Shown here: piece by piece, positions 22,591 to 35,146 of the stretch
How positions within the stretch are numbered: the stretch's first letter is position 1
Layout: every line of letters starts with the position of its first letter
Source of the DNA: Berberis thunbergii
Taxonomy: Eukaryota; Streptophyta; Magnoliopsida; Ranunculales; Berberidaceae
Length of the DNA: 64,000 nucleotides
Direction of reading: 5' to 3'
Assembly: GCA_003290165.1 (NCBI GenBank)
Contig: QNQO01007575.1
Span: 394,761 to 458,760 of the forward strand
The notes under the pieces: generated by a model
Database searches by the model: none
Told to the model about the DNA's origin: nothing
Seen by the model: only the letters and a program-made list of their open reading frames with translations
Program-made: the position numbers and the translations under genes

Positions 22591-23252
22591 CCACTTCAGA
22601 ATGTAATAGTGAGGGTACAAAAGAGAATCACAATAGAGTTTGTGAAGAGAATTGCCTAACGGCCTAATAAATGTCAGTCTACATTAAATGTAGTTGTTTG
22701 AATATTATCTGAAATATTTTAAATATGTTTATGTGCGAATCTGAAGAGACAGTGGATAAAGTATTGATGAAGATTGGAATGATCAGGTTCCTGAGTTCTT
22801 TGCGAATAGAGGCATGAATAGAGAAAAACAAGACAAAGAGAATATGGACTGAGCAAAGAATAAACTGATCCACAAAAGAGTAAATATTTGCATTCAACAT
22901 TTATTACTGTAATCCAAATGTGCATCAAGACTCTGTAAAAACAAACCATCGATCAACAATTCACTTATCTGAAACTAAACAATATTCAAACAAATATAAA
23001 TACAAGACCCACAACCAGAACAAGCAACCATTAATATTTATTGACTTTAACATATCTGAACCTCTTATCTTCTTCTTCTTTCTTGAAACTGACTGGGTTC
23101 GAAATCACAAAGCAAAATGTTCCACTAAATAACATATTGATGACAGAAAGAATGAACAACAAGATAGAAGCTCAACAGAGTGGGAAACAAGTCACTTTAC
23201 AGACTTTTCTATGTTACAGACTGAGAGCAGTGAGATGGAAGTTATTCCTTTT
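22591..23252. other. intergenic stretch, no gene recognised
   Basis: AT-rich DNA between the SINE and the 3' end of the kinesin light chain-related gene. It probably includes that gene's 3' UTR. No conserved ORF is seen on either strand. Confidence 0.5.
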
Positions 23253-26200
23253 TTAACTTTTGAAACCCAAGCTAGACCACCTTTTAGTCACCTCTTTCTT
23301 CACCCTGTGAGAGTTAGAATCCATTAGGTTCGAGAGTGATTTAGTGTTTTTGCTGCGAGTCCTGCCCGCTTCTTTCAGGAGTTCCCCTAGCCTTTTCTTC
23401 TCATCATCAACATCAGGATTTGCTGTGCCAAGTTTTTCTTCCCGCACCTTGAGAATGCTTTCCAACATTTCTATAGCATCTCCAACCCTGTAATAACAAA
23501 ATATGACATTTACCTTAGTACGTGACCAATAAAATGGAGCTAAACGTTGCCAACTACCCATGTTACAGAGAATACTAGTACCATAGACACTATCTAAAAT
23601 TTTCAACAATTTACTTTTTCATCCTCTTTTGCTTTTGCTTTTTCTTTTCACATGGTTACTCGTTCATTATGCTCTAATCATGGGATATTTTAAAGTGTGA
23701 TACAACTTTAACACAACTCTATCTTAAACTACAACCTTCGTCAAGGCAAATGCTTCCATTTTACTCTTCCATTGTATCATTGTCATTTTCCCTTCTTTAC
23801 AAGTTCAGATATTAGCATGACGGTCAAAAAAATGTTTCTGTTTTCATTTAGGAAGTCACCGTTCTAAACTATTAAGTGAACAATTTGATAGTAAATCTCA
23901 GCAGAGATTAAAAATAACGAGTAAGAGCATGCAAGAGAAAGTACTTTAGTCACAAGAAAGCTGCACTTTCATGGACACTGGATTATCTATTAGGTAGGAT
24001 GTAGGACAAAGCCATCTTTTTTAATTACAAAATTAATGAAATAATTATAAGTAGCTCTTATTATTATCTTAACCCCATTCTCTAAGAGAGTGAAGCTACT
24101 CCCTGCTGTTGCAGCAGTATTACCCTTCTGACAACCACAAATCTTGCTACTACAAATCCTGGAGAACTTCAACTACCATACGTATTTCCTAATATTTGCA
24201 ACTCTAATAAAAAGGGGTTTCATACATCTCTTCAGAAATGCAATAATTTTTTAACACTTTCAACAATTGCAGCACTCAAAGATTTCTGGCCACGGACTGG
24301 AGTAACTTAAATTGGAGCTGCTGGCAAACAGACCCTAAATGCTGTTTAGAGATCCTCTTAATTCCTAATGACTTGTAATGACAATGAAGGGAAGACCACA
24401 ATAAACTTAGGGAATTGGATCTCAGACCACAATCTGTAATTGAGGCCGCATGAGTGTAGGGTTTCCTTAAAAACTTCTAATGATAATGAGAAGGCCAAAT
24501 TAGAATTGAAAACAAAAACGATCATTTGCAGAACAACTTAATATGAAAGAAGAAAGCTTACCGCCCCATGGCATCATAAACTGCTGCCAGATTGCTATAT
24601 ACCCCAAGAGTATCTGGATGACACGTCCCACACTCTTGTTCAAGTATCGTCTTTGCTTCTTCAAACAACTCAGCAGCCTCATCAATCTTGTACAATTGTA
24701 CGCCCGCTAAACCCATCTGGTTCAACACAATCCCGAAGAAGGCAGATTTCTTCTCCCCGCTGGATCTAAGCTTTGCTACAGCACTCCCAAAAGAGCTCCA
24801 AGCCTCTGGATATCTCCCAACCATGTAAAGCATCACACCCATCTGCGCTTCTATCCCTGCAATCGTACTTCGCTGCCCAGGTGCGTCTTCCAACAACTTC
24901 ATAGACTTCTGCAAGAGCTTGAGCGCTTCTTCAGGCTCATTAACAGCCTCATAGATAGCAGAGATTTCCATCATTCCACTGGCAATCTCCTCTCCTGTGG
25001 TCCCAGGCACTGGCTTCGCATATATCCTCAAGGCACTTTCACAGTATGATTTAGACTCACGAAGCTTGCCTGTCTTGTGATATAGGCCAGCAAGGCGGAC
25101 AAAGACTGATGCAACAGAAGGGTGGTTATCACCTTTGGTGGATTTGAAGACTGTAAGGGCCTTTTGGTAGGAGAAGACAGCTTCATCGTAGCGGCTAAGA
25201 GACAAGTATATATCACCAATACCGACGTCAATGGAAGCAACATCATTATCTTGGCCATTAGCAATCATGGCCATGCTAGCAAGAACAAGGTGCTCCAGGG
25301 CAGTTTCATAATCTCCCTTGGCTTCACATATGAGGGCCATCAGCCTGCGGTCAGCTGCTTCTTCAAGGGATGCAGGTGCACTGTGCTCATGGTGAATTTC
25401 AAGGGTCTTCTTGCAAAGCATTTCTGCCTCGTCTAATTGCATAGCTTGAACATGGGCCTCAGCTAAGTACCTGTCATGTTTAAAATGTCAGTATGATTTT
25501 TTAGAAGATACTGCAGCCATTGCATGAGAAATCAATTGAAATGCAGGACTGCAAACAAATTGAATCACAAACTCCCAGCTCACAATAGGCAGAACATTTA
25601 TGTGAAATCAAGGTCATCTCCTTTTTACTAGAAATGTGGCACGTACTATTTTCACCTAATTTAAGTATGCTTCTTAAGATTGTTTCCCTCAAAATGAAAC
25701 AGATATTTGCTGAAGAAGGTCAATTTGACAATGAACAGTTTTTAAGATCTTATATTTTGAAATTTGAATGGGTGTACACTTTTCTTCTTCTTTCTACAAG
25801 CTTTAAGACTATCACACATCTTTCTATCTTTGTTTGGGGTTTTTTTCCTTTACCTTTCTTGTCTATGGTTTGAGGGGTTTCGGAAGGTGGTGGCAGATTT
25901 TGTGATTCAGTCACATTCTTAGATTCTATAATTTCAAAGGAACAAATACCGGAACTAAATAACAAGATCCTTATGTATAAGGTACCTATGGACAAGAACC
26001 ATTTTGTTTAATCATGAAATGGAACCTAGAACTTCCATGTCGTAGAAAGACTGACCGTGTGGCACACCCCATATGCATGCTCCACTGAACATGGATTCAC
26101 AATCCTAAAAGCAGGTTAAGATTTTTCTCACATGTATCAGAAAAATTTCTTATGGAAAAAGCTCAATATACAATAAAGAATCAAGGAATAAATGTATAAA

Positions 26201-27467
26201 TAAATAATGTAAGAAAACCATTTTTTTTGTAATTCAAGAGTAAATGATTCTCATTAACTCATATTGCCTCCATGGCTTGAAAAAATCAAATATGCAACCG
26301 TATACATTTATGATGGGCATATTAATATGATCATCAAACCGTATACATATCAGGCCACCAGGCTCCTACCATGACTACGGGTCATCGTTACATGATGCAT
26401 CAATGATCTACTCCCTCGGCAATTTGGAACCATCAGTTGCTAAAATATTTGTAGCAAAAAAAAAAATAATAATAATAATAATAATTATTATAAAAAATAA
26501 AAAAAAAAGTTTGATGAAATTATTGCACCACTAGCAGTACAACTGTCAAGTCACACTATTCATCTGACTCAAAATCAGACCAGAAACCACGTACATCCAA
26601 ACATGCCTTGGATCACGTGCCCAGAGCGCACGTTAAACCCACAAAGCACGCACCACTAACATGCACACCAGAGAAAATAAACACCACAATCAACTAGTGA
26701 AATCTAGAACAAAGAGCTTATACAGAAAGAAAAAACCACGGTGCACGTTAACACTCCAAGCTACTGGAATGCTAAACCTGCGCCGGGGGCGAAACATACC
26801 TGCAAGTCTCAGCGACTCTCGGATCGGTCTCGCCCAAGGTCTCCATCTGGATCTTCAACCCAGACTCATAACACCTAATTGACCGATCCAACTCACCCAA
26901 CATCGAGTGTGTGTCACCGAGTTGCATAAAACCCGAAAAAGCAGCGAGCGCATGATCCGACCCGCGAGACACGTCAGGGATCCGAATCGCCCGTTCCAAC
27001 ACGGGAATCGCCTCAGCGAACCGGCTCAAACTACAGTAAATCGCGGCGATCACGTGCAGACTCATCGCGAGTTCAAGACTCGGTTCACCCTCCACCGCAC
27101 ACCGCTCGAACGATTTCGACGCTCGGATCGCGTAGTCCAGTGCCTTGTTCGGACTATCCCCATTCGCGATCGTATCCCGAGCCAATTTCAAGAGAAACGG
27201 GCCGAGATCCGGATTGTCCAGCGCCGATTCGTCGATCTGCAACTGCGCTGCCCTCTTCTCAGCTGATGATGATGTTGGTGTCCCTAATCTCTTCTTTGGC
27301 GAAGGAGGTCTTGCTCTTGAAGAAGATGTTGATGGAGATGGTGATGGAGTTCTTCTTGGTATAGGAGACTTCATCTTTGAGTATCGAGAATCCGAACTTT
27401 GATTATTGTGAACCACTTCTACTCGAAGCGGTGGAGTCTGCGGGGGTGTTTTTACTAAACCCGGCAT
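23253..27467 (-). CDS. KLCR: kinesin light chain-related TPR protein (KLCR/CMU family), three exons
   Basis: Exons (minus): 27467-26800, 25470-24562, 23487-23253; together 603 codons plus stop, with phase-2 junctions both times. The N-terminus is Pro/Ser-rich and basic (residues 1-75), typical of the family. Tetratricopeptide repeats follow from about residue 90: RFAEAIPVLERAI, DRSIRCYESGLKIQMETLG, DEAVFSYQKALTVFKSTKGD and DEAAELFEEAKTILEQECG fit the helix pairs of kinesin-light-chain TPRs. The C-terminus is basic and Ser-rich. In Arabidopsis these proteins sit on cortical microtubules, interact with IQD scaffold proteins and keep microtubules from being displaced by cellulose synthase complexes. 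The start MPGLVKTPP is chosen because family members begin this way; an upstream in-frame ATG at 27485 would add six residues. Intron 1 (25471-26799) carries an (AAT)n microsatellite at about 26468-26490. Confidence 0.93.
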
Positions 27468-27485
27468 AGCCGTAATAACAAACAA

Positions 27486-27875
27486 TCAAATCAAATCAAA
27501 TTTTACAGAAATCTCAAATAGAACAATGAACAATGCTGAACAATTCAAAGCTTGCGGAATTGTATCAAATGGGGGAATCAAAGAAATGATTGAATTTAGC
27601 AGATTTGATGATGAATACTATAGTGAGATTCTTCTAAAAACTGACCCACTTGGATTTGTTTTTAAAGAATACCCAAAATGCCATTACATCCAATAGATTT
27701 CAAAAGGGATGGACTATCTTAAATCTTAATTGGATTATCTTTGTTGCTAAGAAAATATTTTGGTAAATTTAAGAAAATAACGAGGGTAATTTGGGAAAAT
27801 AATGTTCACACGCGCTGTCTCGTAGTTGGACAATGGACTTCCAGCGTCTAAGCCAGATAGTCGTTAATGGAAATT
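27486..27875. promoter_or_regulatory. 5' flank of the KLCR gene
   Basis: Upstream region of the minus-strand KLCR gene, holding its 5' UTR and proximal promoter. No specific element could be identified with confidence and no other gene is seen. Confidence 0.35.
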
Positions 27876-28748
27876 CATTTAATTTATTGAACTTTTTATA
27901 ATAAGAACCCAATGATTTTTTGTGGTGGGAAAATCATTATTTTTTGTTTGGTTTGGTATGGTTTGGTTTGGTTCGTTGGGATGGATATCCAATTATTAGG
28001 AAAAAAAATTTCTCGTACGCATTGTGAAATGCGGGGGTATATGAGATAACCCGCATCGCACGTTGAGGTAAAAAAATTTCTTATTCGCAATGTGCAATGC
28101 AGGGTATCTCTGCAGTGCACTCTGTGAACAATTTTTTTTTGAATAGATTTATGCAATTTTAGTAAAATGATAATAACTTACTCATTTCAAAACATTTCTA
28201 ATTGATTCGAGTTGTGCTTATTAGATAACTCAGAGTACTACAACTTTTGTGTTTTGATCAACTTGAGAATCGGTATTGATCGAGCACATAAGTTGGCCAA
28301 AAGTCAGTAACACTATCCCATTTTTATTTTTCGAACAAATCTGCGCAACTTTTGTAAAATTACCATTACTTGCTCATTTCAAAACATTTTCAAGTGATTC
28401 AAGTTGTGTTTATTAAATAACTCATAGTACTACAACTTTTGTATTTGATGAATTGAGAATCGGTCTCAATTGAGGGTTTAAATTGATCGAAAGTTATCTT
28501 GTTTGCTTTTTTTTTTTTTTGAGTTTGGGTTTCTCTATTATGCATATTTATTGGTGGTGTGAGAAAGTTAAAAAAAATAAATAAATAAATAAAAAACACA
28601 TTGGTGGTGTGAGAGAGAGGATATGGTAGTGTTGTGTAGTCGCTGTCTTTAATTTATTGAACTTTTTACAATAAGAAACCAATGATTTTTTCTGGTGGGA
28701 AAATCATTATTTTTGGTTTGGTTTGTTGGGATGGATATCAAATTATTA
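27876..28748. repeat. half foldback element framed by about 100-bp direct repeats
   Basis: Direct repeats at 27876-28000 and 28649-28748 share AATTTATTGAACTTTTTA, CCAATGATTTTT.TGGTGGG and TTGGGATGGATATC. Between them, 28133-28640 is homologous to the loop plus right arm of the foldback element at 35147-36420 (CTCATTTCAAAACATTT, AACTCATAGTACTACAACTTT, TTGATCGAAAGTTA). Confidence 0.7.
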
Positions 28749-29415
28749 AGGGCTATTTGTTGGGAAGCAAGCGTTCGAGAATGACATTAGGATCATATCC
28801 ATATCTTCTGCACTTTCGGTGGAATGTTAAAGATGTTGCTCAGGGAAGTGAAATGTAGTTTAAACATAATTGTGAGTAGAGAGATATATTGAAATGTGAT
28901 TTGAGTTCATTTCTTCAAGAAGAGTTGAGAGTTCTTTCTTTAATACAAAAAGGTAAATGCATAATCGTTGCTATATAAAGAGGCTAGGCCTCATGAGTAA
29001 TGGAGTTGTAAATGCCTCGTGATCAAGGAAATAACCAAAACACACTTTGTCATATAGACTGTGAAATAGTTGGGGCATAAAGTGAAAAGCTAAAAATATA
29101 AAAGTAATTTTAACGAAATAAACAAACATAAAACTCTATTTTAGTCGAACCATTTAACCCACAACACTTGGTCGAAGACACTTAAGCCGTGAAGGCTTAT
29201 TGGCTCAACTAATTTATAAATTTAACATTTTGTTGGTATTATCATTTTCTAACCCATTTTATTTTATATTATAAAATGTCAATTTGTTGGTGTGTATATA
29301 TATATATTTTGTTCTTACCTATTTAAAGAGAAATAAATCTAAAATAATGGAACTTTATTTTCTAAATATTACACATCTTCATTTGAATTTGAGAAAGGTC
29401 CATTTTGCTAAATGA
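28749..29415. other. intergenic stretch, no gene recognised
   Basis: AT-rich DNA with a short (TA)n run near 29300. Small ORFs show no family features. Confidence 0.5.
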
Positions 29416-29423
29416 CATAAAAC

Positions 29424-30113
29424 TAGGGGTGGGCATCCCAACCCGTGATTCCGATCTCGTCCCGTCCCTTCCCAATTTTTTTCGAGTCCTATTGAGATTG
29501 ATTAATCCCATCTCGATTCCGTCCCATCCCGATCTAGAGTCAGATGAGATCGGGATGAAGATTTTTAATCTCGCTCATCCCGTCCCGAATCGATTTTTTT
29601 AATATTTAATATAAACTATGTAGTATGAAACTATTTGTTGGCATGACTATTTTATTTGTTGTTTTATTTATTGACATGACTATTTTATTATTACAAGCTT
29701 CCATGTGACTCACCTAGATAATGAATCTAACTCAAGCTCTTTCCCTTCTTTTTTTTCTTTTTCCTAACTCTTGACAACAACAATGTATGTTGTAGTTTTT
29801 AAATGACAAATTCATTAATCATTTTCGTTAGCAATATACAAAAATTATCTATCTTCAACAGTTGTTCTAAAAAAATAAGAGTAAAAACTAATGAAATGGG
29901 GAAATAATAATTAATGGCTTAAAATTAGAGTTGCGTGTTTGGTAAATCCAAAATTTTCAATCTTGCATGTTAAATTTTCAATCAAAACTTTAGTACATGC
30001 TCATCCGATCCCATCCCATCCCGAACCCATTTGGGATGGGACGAGGTCGGGATGAGATCTATCATGTCCCATCCTGTCCCAATCCCGAACACATGGAACT
30101 GTGACCACCCCTG
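29424..30113. mobile_element. hAT-type non-autonomous element with CATCCC/GGGATG arrays
   Basis: The left end is TAGGGGTGGGCATCCC and the right end, reverse-complemented, CAGGGGTGGTCACAGT. Flanking octamers CATAAAAC (29416-29423) and CATAAAAG (30114-30121) match at seven of eight positions. Subterminal regions are filled with CCCGTCCC, GATCGGGATG and CATCCCGTCCC-type motifs in both orientations. The 690 bp have no transposase ORF. Confidence 0.88.
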
Positions 30114-30299
30114 CATAAAAGTTATTCTAAGCATTTGACAACCAATTTTTATGCTTTGTACAGTGTAATCCCAAAGGCCCAACTTTTTTTTTACCAATGG
30201 TGTATTCGGTGACCAAATCAATATATGACTTTGTCATTACAAGGAGAATTTGTGTATCGATAAATACGTTGTCAATAAATAACTCAACAATAATATAGA

Positions 30300-30812
30300 A
30301 AATGGCCTATAAAGTTTCATTCCATAAACATCGTTGGATTTAAAAGAATAGGACAATATTTGGTTCTATTAAAAAAAAAGTAAAGGTTAACAACAAAAAT
30401 AAATAAAGAAAATCATAACATGTTTTCTCTTATATATGCTATGACTTTTTTACACCCTCACTTCCCCTTTTTGAAACTACCACCTCCCAAAAAAAGCATT
30501 TTTTAAACTTACTATGTGATACCACAATTATAAACTTTTTTTTTTTTTTTGTCTTTCCTCTATCTCCCTCGCTGAGATCTCTTCTCAACACCAGCAAGAA
30601 TAGACATCTGTGTCGCTATTTTATATGTTGTGTTGTTGTTGTTCTTCCTTTTGTTGAGAAAAGGTACAGAGAGAATGAGAAAAGAGGGAAGGGAAATGAG
30701 CCGGTGGCGGCAAGGTTGTGCGCATGCGGTAGCAGTTGTTGTTGTTCATTATCTAGAGAAGAAAACACTGTAAAAAACAAATAAAAAAAAATGGTGATGT
30801 CACTGAACATGT
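30300..30812. repeat. duplicated blocks shared with 34852-35068 and 36510-36670
   Basis: 30300-30430 (TATAAAGTTTCATTC, AAAGAATAGGACAATATTTG) resembles 36510-36670. 30603-30812 (GTTGAGAAAAGGTAC, GTGCGCATGCG.TAGCAGTTG, GGTGATGTCACTGAACATG) resembles 34852-35068. The blocks are in direct orientation. Confidence 0.75.
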
Positions 30813-31489
30813 ATAACACCTCGTATTTTTAATACTTATTAAATTATATAATATATCTTTGTGTGATTGTCTTTATGAAGTTATGGGGATATGCTTGAGC
30901 TATTTGTTTGTATATGTGATATGTAGTTTGTTTCTTAAGGAGGATTAACAAAAAATATATTACTGAATGATTTCTCATATAAAAATGTAATTCTAAAATT
31001 GGATTCTGTTTGCCAAGCGCATTTTTTTGTTCAAAAATTCACATGACTCCCTTACCCTTCGAATCTCGGGACGAGATTATTTTAAGGCGTGTATATTTTA
31101 ATACCCACTTAATTAAATAAATATAAATACTATTATTTATTAATGTGTGATATATATTATAATCTTATATATATTATGTAAAAGATTTGTTTCGTTTGTT
31201 GTTGCTACATAGAATAAGGTGCGTTTGTGTGTGTGTGTGTTTAGCCAAAATTAGGAAACCCTAAAATAAAACTTAATGAAAGAGGTTGCCCTAAGAAAAC
31301 TAGTTAGTCATACTCTCTTTAAAAAAAGTGGGGGAGGGTGCACATATATGTTAGTTAAACCCTAATATTTATGGGTTTACTCAATTTTCTTTGGTTTTGG
31401 GTTGGTATTAGGGGCGGTTTGGAGAGAACAGGCAGAGAGGGACTATTGGAGGTGATGTTTTACAATGGGTTTTGAAGGGTTATTGCAAT

Positions 31490-31790
31490 GGTTTGAGGGC
31501 GTGGAATGGATGTGTTCCAGGGTGTAAAAGAGGGTTGTTTCAGTGTTGATTCATGGCGTGAAAAGGTCTAATTCAGTGTTGTTTGAAGCTAGTTTCAGGG
31601 CTGAATCGATGTTGGTTTCAAGGTTGTTGCAGGGGGTTTATTCAGTGTTGTTTCAATGGCTAAATCAGAGTTTGTTCAGGCTGTTTCAAGGTCTGATTTG
31701 GAGCTGTTTGAAGGGTTGTTCAAGGGGGTTTTCAATAATTGTTTCAGGGCTGATTGCAGGGTGTTTACAGGGCTAATTGCAGGGTGGTTG
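31490..31790 (+). repeat. GT-rich degenerate short-period repeat
   Basis: Phrases such as TTCAGTGTTGTTT, GTTTCAGGGCTGA, TTTCAAGGTTGTT and GATTGCAGGGTG recur at irregular 25-40-base spacing on the plus strand. The open frames across it are repeat artefacts. Confidence 0.55.
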
Positions 31791-33035
31791 TTTGCTATTG
31801 TCGATTGGTTGTGTGTGTGTGGAAGGGGGCGTTTGTTAGTGGCGATTCGGTTGAGAGAGGCATGGAGGAAAATAGAGAAGAGAAGAGAACAGTGGCGGTT
31901 TATGTGCACAGGTTGATTCGCTTATGCGTACGCAGGTAGTGCATGCCAAACCGGTGAGTTTTCTCCATTCCCATCTAGTATGTGAGTTTTCTTTTGTTTT
32001 TTTATGCACTGTTTCTTGATTTTTATCAATTGGGTTTTATTGTGAATGCTAATTTTCCATGGATAATTTGGTAGAAAGTTTTGATTTTAATTCGGGGAAA
32101 AAAAATTGGATCACATTTTGAACAAAATGATATTGTATTAATTTACCCATGGTTGCAATGATATAGACACTGATGAGTTGTAACCTTCCAACTTGGGACT
32201 TAAAAAGACGAAAATTTTCATCCATTATAATGGGTGTTACACTAAATGATAGATTAGAAATATTTGATTTTGAACATTTCGAAAGTAATAGGAAATTTCA
32301 GTCATGTGTGTTTTTAGGCTCAACATCAGTTAGAATACAGTGTGGAAATGATGTGGAACTTGACACTAGCTGAGATGAGTGAGTGATTCTCTCATTTCTT
32401 ATATTAATTATGTGAATTTAATAATATTGGGTTTATGGGTCACATCTAAAATTTGTGAGTTCTACTCTACAATGCTTTATATGATAAATTCTCATGATAG
32501 TATTTTATTATTTTTCTTTAGTGGCGTGACATTATATTTTCTTAGCAGATCATGTCTATGGAGCTGTAACAACTACCTTTCCAATGAATATCTTTAGAAC
32601 AATCATACAGTATTTCTGTTTGTGGGTTATTTTTTATTGATGTAATTGGTATTTGATGGAAGCACTACAATATCTTTGCCTAAATAAACATTGTTTTGAA
32701 CAAAAAATTTGCATTTAGGGATTATATAGTTCATCATGCCAGCGTTAGGGTCTGTGTTATAAGTACCCATTGCATTACCTGTTTTTGACTTGAAGGGAAC
32801 TTGTTATAAAAAACAAAAGGCTTAAACTTAGCCCAGAGTACGTATCTAGTTCATATACTAGCAGCATTGATTGCACACTTCTCACCTTACAAAAATTCAT
32901 ACATGAGCTTGTTAGCTATATGAAAATGGTTGGAAGGTGTAGTGTATTCTAATAAGGCAACGATGTATTATCAGTAAGACATCACTGTATTACCTTTTGG
33001 GTCTGAGCATATCTTATATAAAAGTTGATCAAGTA

Positions 33036-33502
33036 ATTCTTATCAACCCAATGCTCGAGCGTAAATGTGGAGGCAAGGGACCACACACTGACTCAGGACA
33101 AAGAGAACACCACAACAGATGAGCAGAGTAGTAACAAGGAACATGAGCAAGATCCTTCTAGTAAAGAGGTTGCAAGCGATTTGTTTTCAAAATCTTGCAC
33201 TAAAGATTTTAGTCTCTGCCCTCGAAGATCCTCTAGGGCTAAGAAAGTAAACAAAAGTACAAAGGTTGAATCATTTCCTCCTTAACAAAGGAGACATGGA
33301 TTTAAAAAAAAAAAAAAACAAGAGGTTTCTTCTTTGGCTGATGCTAGTTGAAGATTTTTATAGGCCTAGTAACCATATTCACTCTCACTAGACTTTTCTT
33401 TCTTGTGAGAGTTTGTTTCTGTTTTTATTGTTGTTTTGCTTTTGTTTCATTTATATAAAGGTTTTGGGATCCTTAAAACCTAGCTCGCTTTCCAAAAAAA
33501 AA
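33036..33502 (+). mobile_element. poly(A)-tailed retroposed insert with target-site duplication
   Basis: The 15-mer AAAGTTGATCAAGTA occurs at 33021-33035 and again at 33503-33517, directly after a poly(A) run, so this is an L1-type retroposition. It contains a 72-codon ORF at 33067-33285 that is Glu/Lys/Ser-rich and ends RRSSRAKKVNKSTKVESFPP, then a T-rich 3' tail. It may be a 5'-truncated LINE or a processed retrocopy of a host mRNA; I do not recognise the protein. Confidence 0.75.
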
Positions 33503-34851
33503 AAAGTTGATCAAGTACTTATCATTTTGATAATGCTTTCATGTACATTGTTATGCTCATGGTGACATGGTCAGTCATAACTAGGGATCATGTTTTGATC
33601 TATTGGGGCTATTTAGCATGCTAGGTGGTTTTAGCTGCTAGGTTCATTTTGGGTGTGCTAGAGTTTCACCATGTAAAATAAACTTGGGTATTAGTAGTGT
33701 TATGTAAGTTAGTATTTGTAATTTTACATTATGACTTGAAATACGTGGTTAGTATGTGATCATATGATAAACTAGCATTTGATTGATATGCAAATTGTCT
33801 TGCTAAGGAGTATCATTATATGGAATAGGTCTGATCCCTGTTTTCTTATGAAAAAAAAATATTTATAAAAATGTTATTTGCTTCCTCAAAAGAAAAAGTG
33901 AATATTTGTGGTCGATGTGTTTATGGTTGACAAAGTGTCACTGTAAAAGAGTATTGAGGATTAATTGATTTTTTTATGCTCTTTTCCACAACTTCGAAAA
34001 AAATGTGAAAAATAAATAAATGTGTATACAAACTTGCTTGTATACGTGTGATATAATTTTGAGTATGCAGACTTGCTTGCATATCAGTACACCGTTTCAT
34101 GTGAGTTCGGTAGTACGTGTAATATTTAGGAAATGTTTTCCATGGATCGAACTTCGGGTGAGATGGCATGTTCCTCGATGTGGCACCCCACTTGGAACAT
34201 GTACGCTCCGAGTGGTTTCGAAGGGAAGGGAAGCACACTTGGGTGAGGTGTGTTCGTCACAAGAATGGTAGTCCGATTGTGGAAAAGAATCGAGATTTTC
34301 ATTTATGTGCATGATTGCCTTAATGGAAGAAACTAAATGCTCATTCGATCTTAGAATGAGAATTACATGTCTTCCTTAAAGGTAAAATGTATTTGGTTGA
34401 CATTTAAATAATAGTGATTATGAGTATGATCTGTATTTATTTGAAAATAATCGTAATTATGAGGAACGATAAATTAGAAATTTTATTCATTTATTTCTAA
34501 AACATTTTGTGCAGGATGGTAAGTCTACTGATTTTTTTTGTCAGACTTACCACGTCCAACCTTCACTTTGTACGTGTTGGTAAAATAAATATATATTTTA
34601 AGCATGATAGAACTTTGTAGTATGACATGTTTGCCTCGTTGAGGAACTACAAGACTTTGAGTGTTATTTTGTTATTTATGAAATTTTCATGTTAAAACAT
34701 GTAATTATTTTATTTATAAGGATGAAGATTACTCATATCAACTACCTCGCTGACCCAAGTAAGTTTATGCTTATTGGGTACGTTCTTATTGGAACGTAGC
34801 CATTTAGCCTTTCACAGGTTTAAAGATTTATTAGCAGCGTTAAAGATTTAA

Positions 34852-35068
34852 AGACATCAATGTCGTTATTTTTTATGTTGTGTTGTTGTTCTTCTTCCTT
34901 CTGTTGAGAAAAGGTACAAAGAGAATGAGAGAAGAGGGGAAGGGAGGCGGTGGTGGCAAGGCTGTGCGCATGCGATAGCAGTTGTTGTTGTTCATTATCT
35001 ATAGAAGAAAACACTGTAAAAAACAAATAATAAATAAAAATAAAAAAATGGTGATGTCACTGAACATG
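34852..35068. repeat. second copy of the 30603-30812 block
   Basis: About 210 bp nearly identical in layout to 30603-30812: GTCGTTATTTTTTATGTTG, GAGAAAAGGTACAAAGAG, GTGCGCATGCGATAGCAG, GATGTCACTGAACATG. It ends about 80 bp before the foldback element. Confidence 0.85.
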
Positions 35069-35146
35069 TGTTGGTGTTAGATAGAAAGTTTGGGGCTCTT
35101 AAATAGTGGAAGTGCTGGTGTAAAAAAGTCATTGCCTTTCTTTTAT

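Larger units (their letters stand above)
30813..34851. other. repeat-rich tract with LTR-like debris, no intact gene
   Basis: The stretch starts TATAACACCTCGTATTTTTA. At about 31058 there is AATCTCGGGACGAGATTATT, similar to the end-of-pol/polypurine region of chromovirus-type Gypsy elements. At about 34145-34270 there is CGAACTTCGGGTGAGATGGC and related sequence typical of their LTRs. No domain-bearing ORF remains. A GT-rich degenerate repeat (about 31490-31790) and a retroposed insert (33036-33502) lie inside. Family assignment is tentative. Confidence 0.4.

Noticed and set aside
26907..27402. Plus-strand ORFs opposite KLCR exon 1
   Set aside because: Shadow frames of a real exon with no family features.
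30603..35068. 30603-30812 and 34852-35068 as LTRs of one 4.4 kb element
   Set aside because: No TG/CA ends, primer-binding site, polypurine tract or flanking duplication fit these borders.
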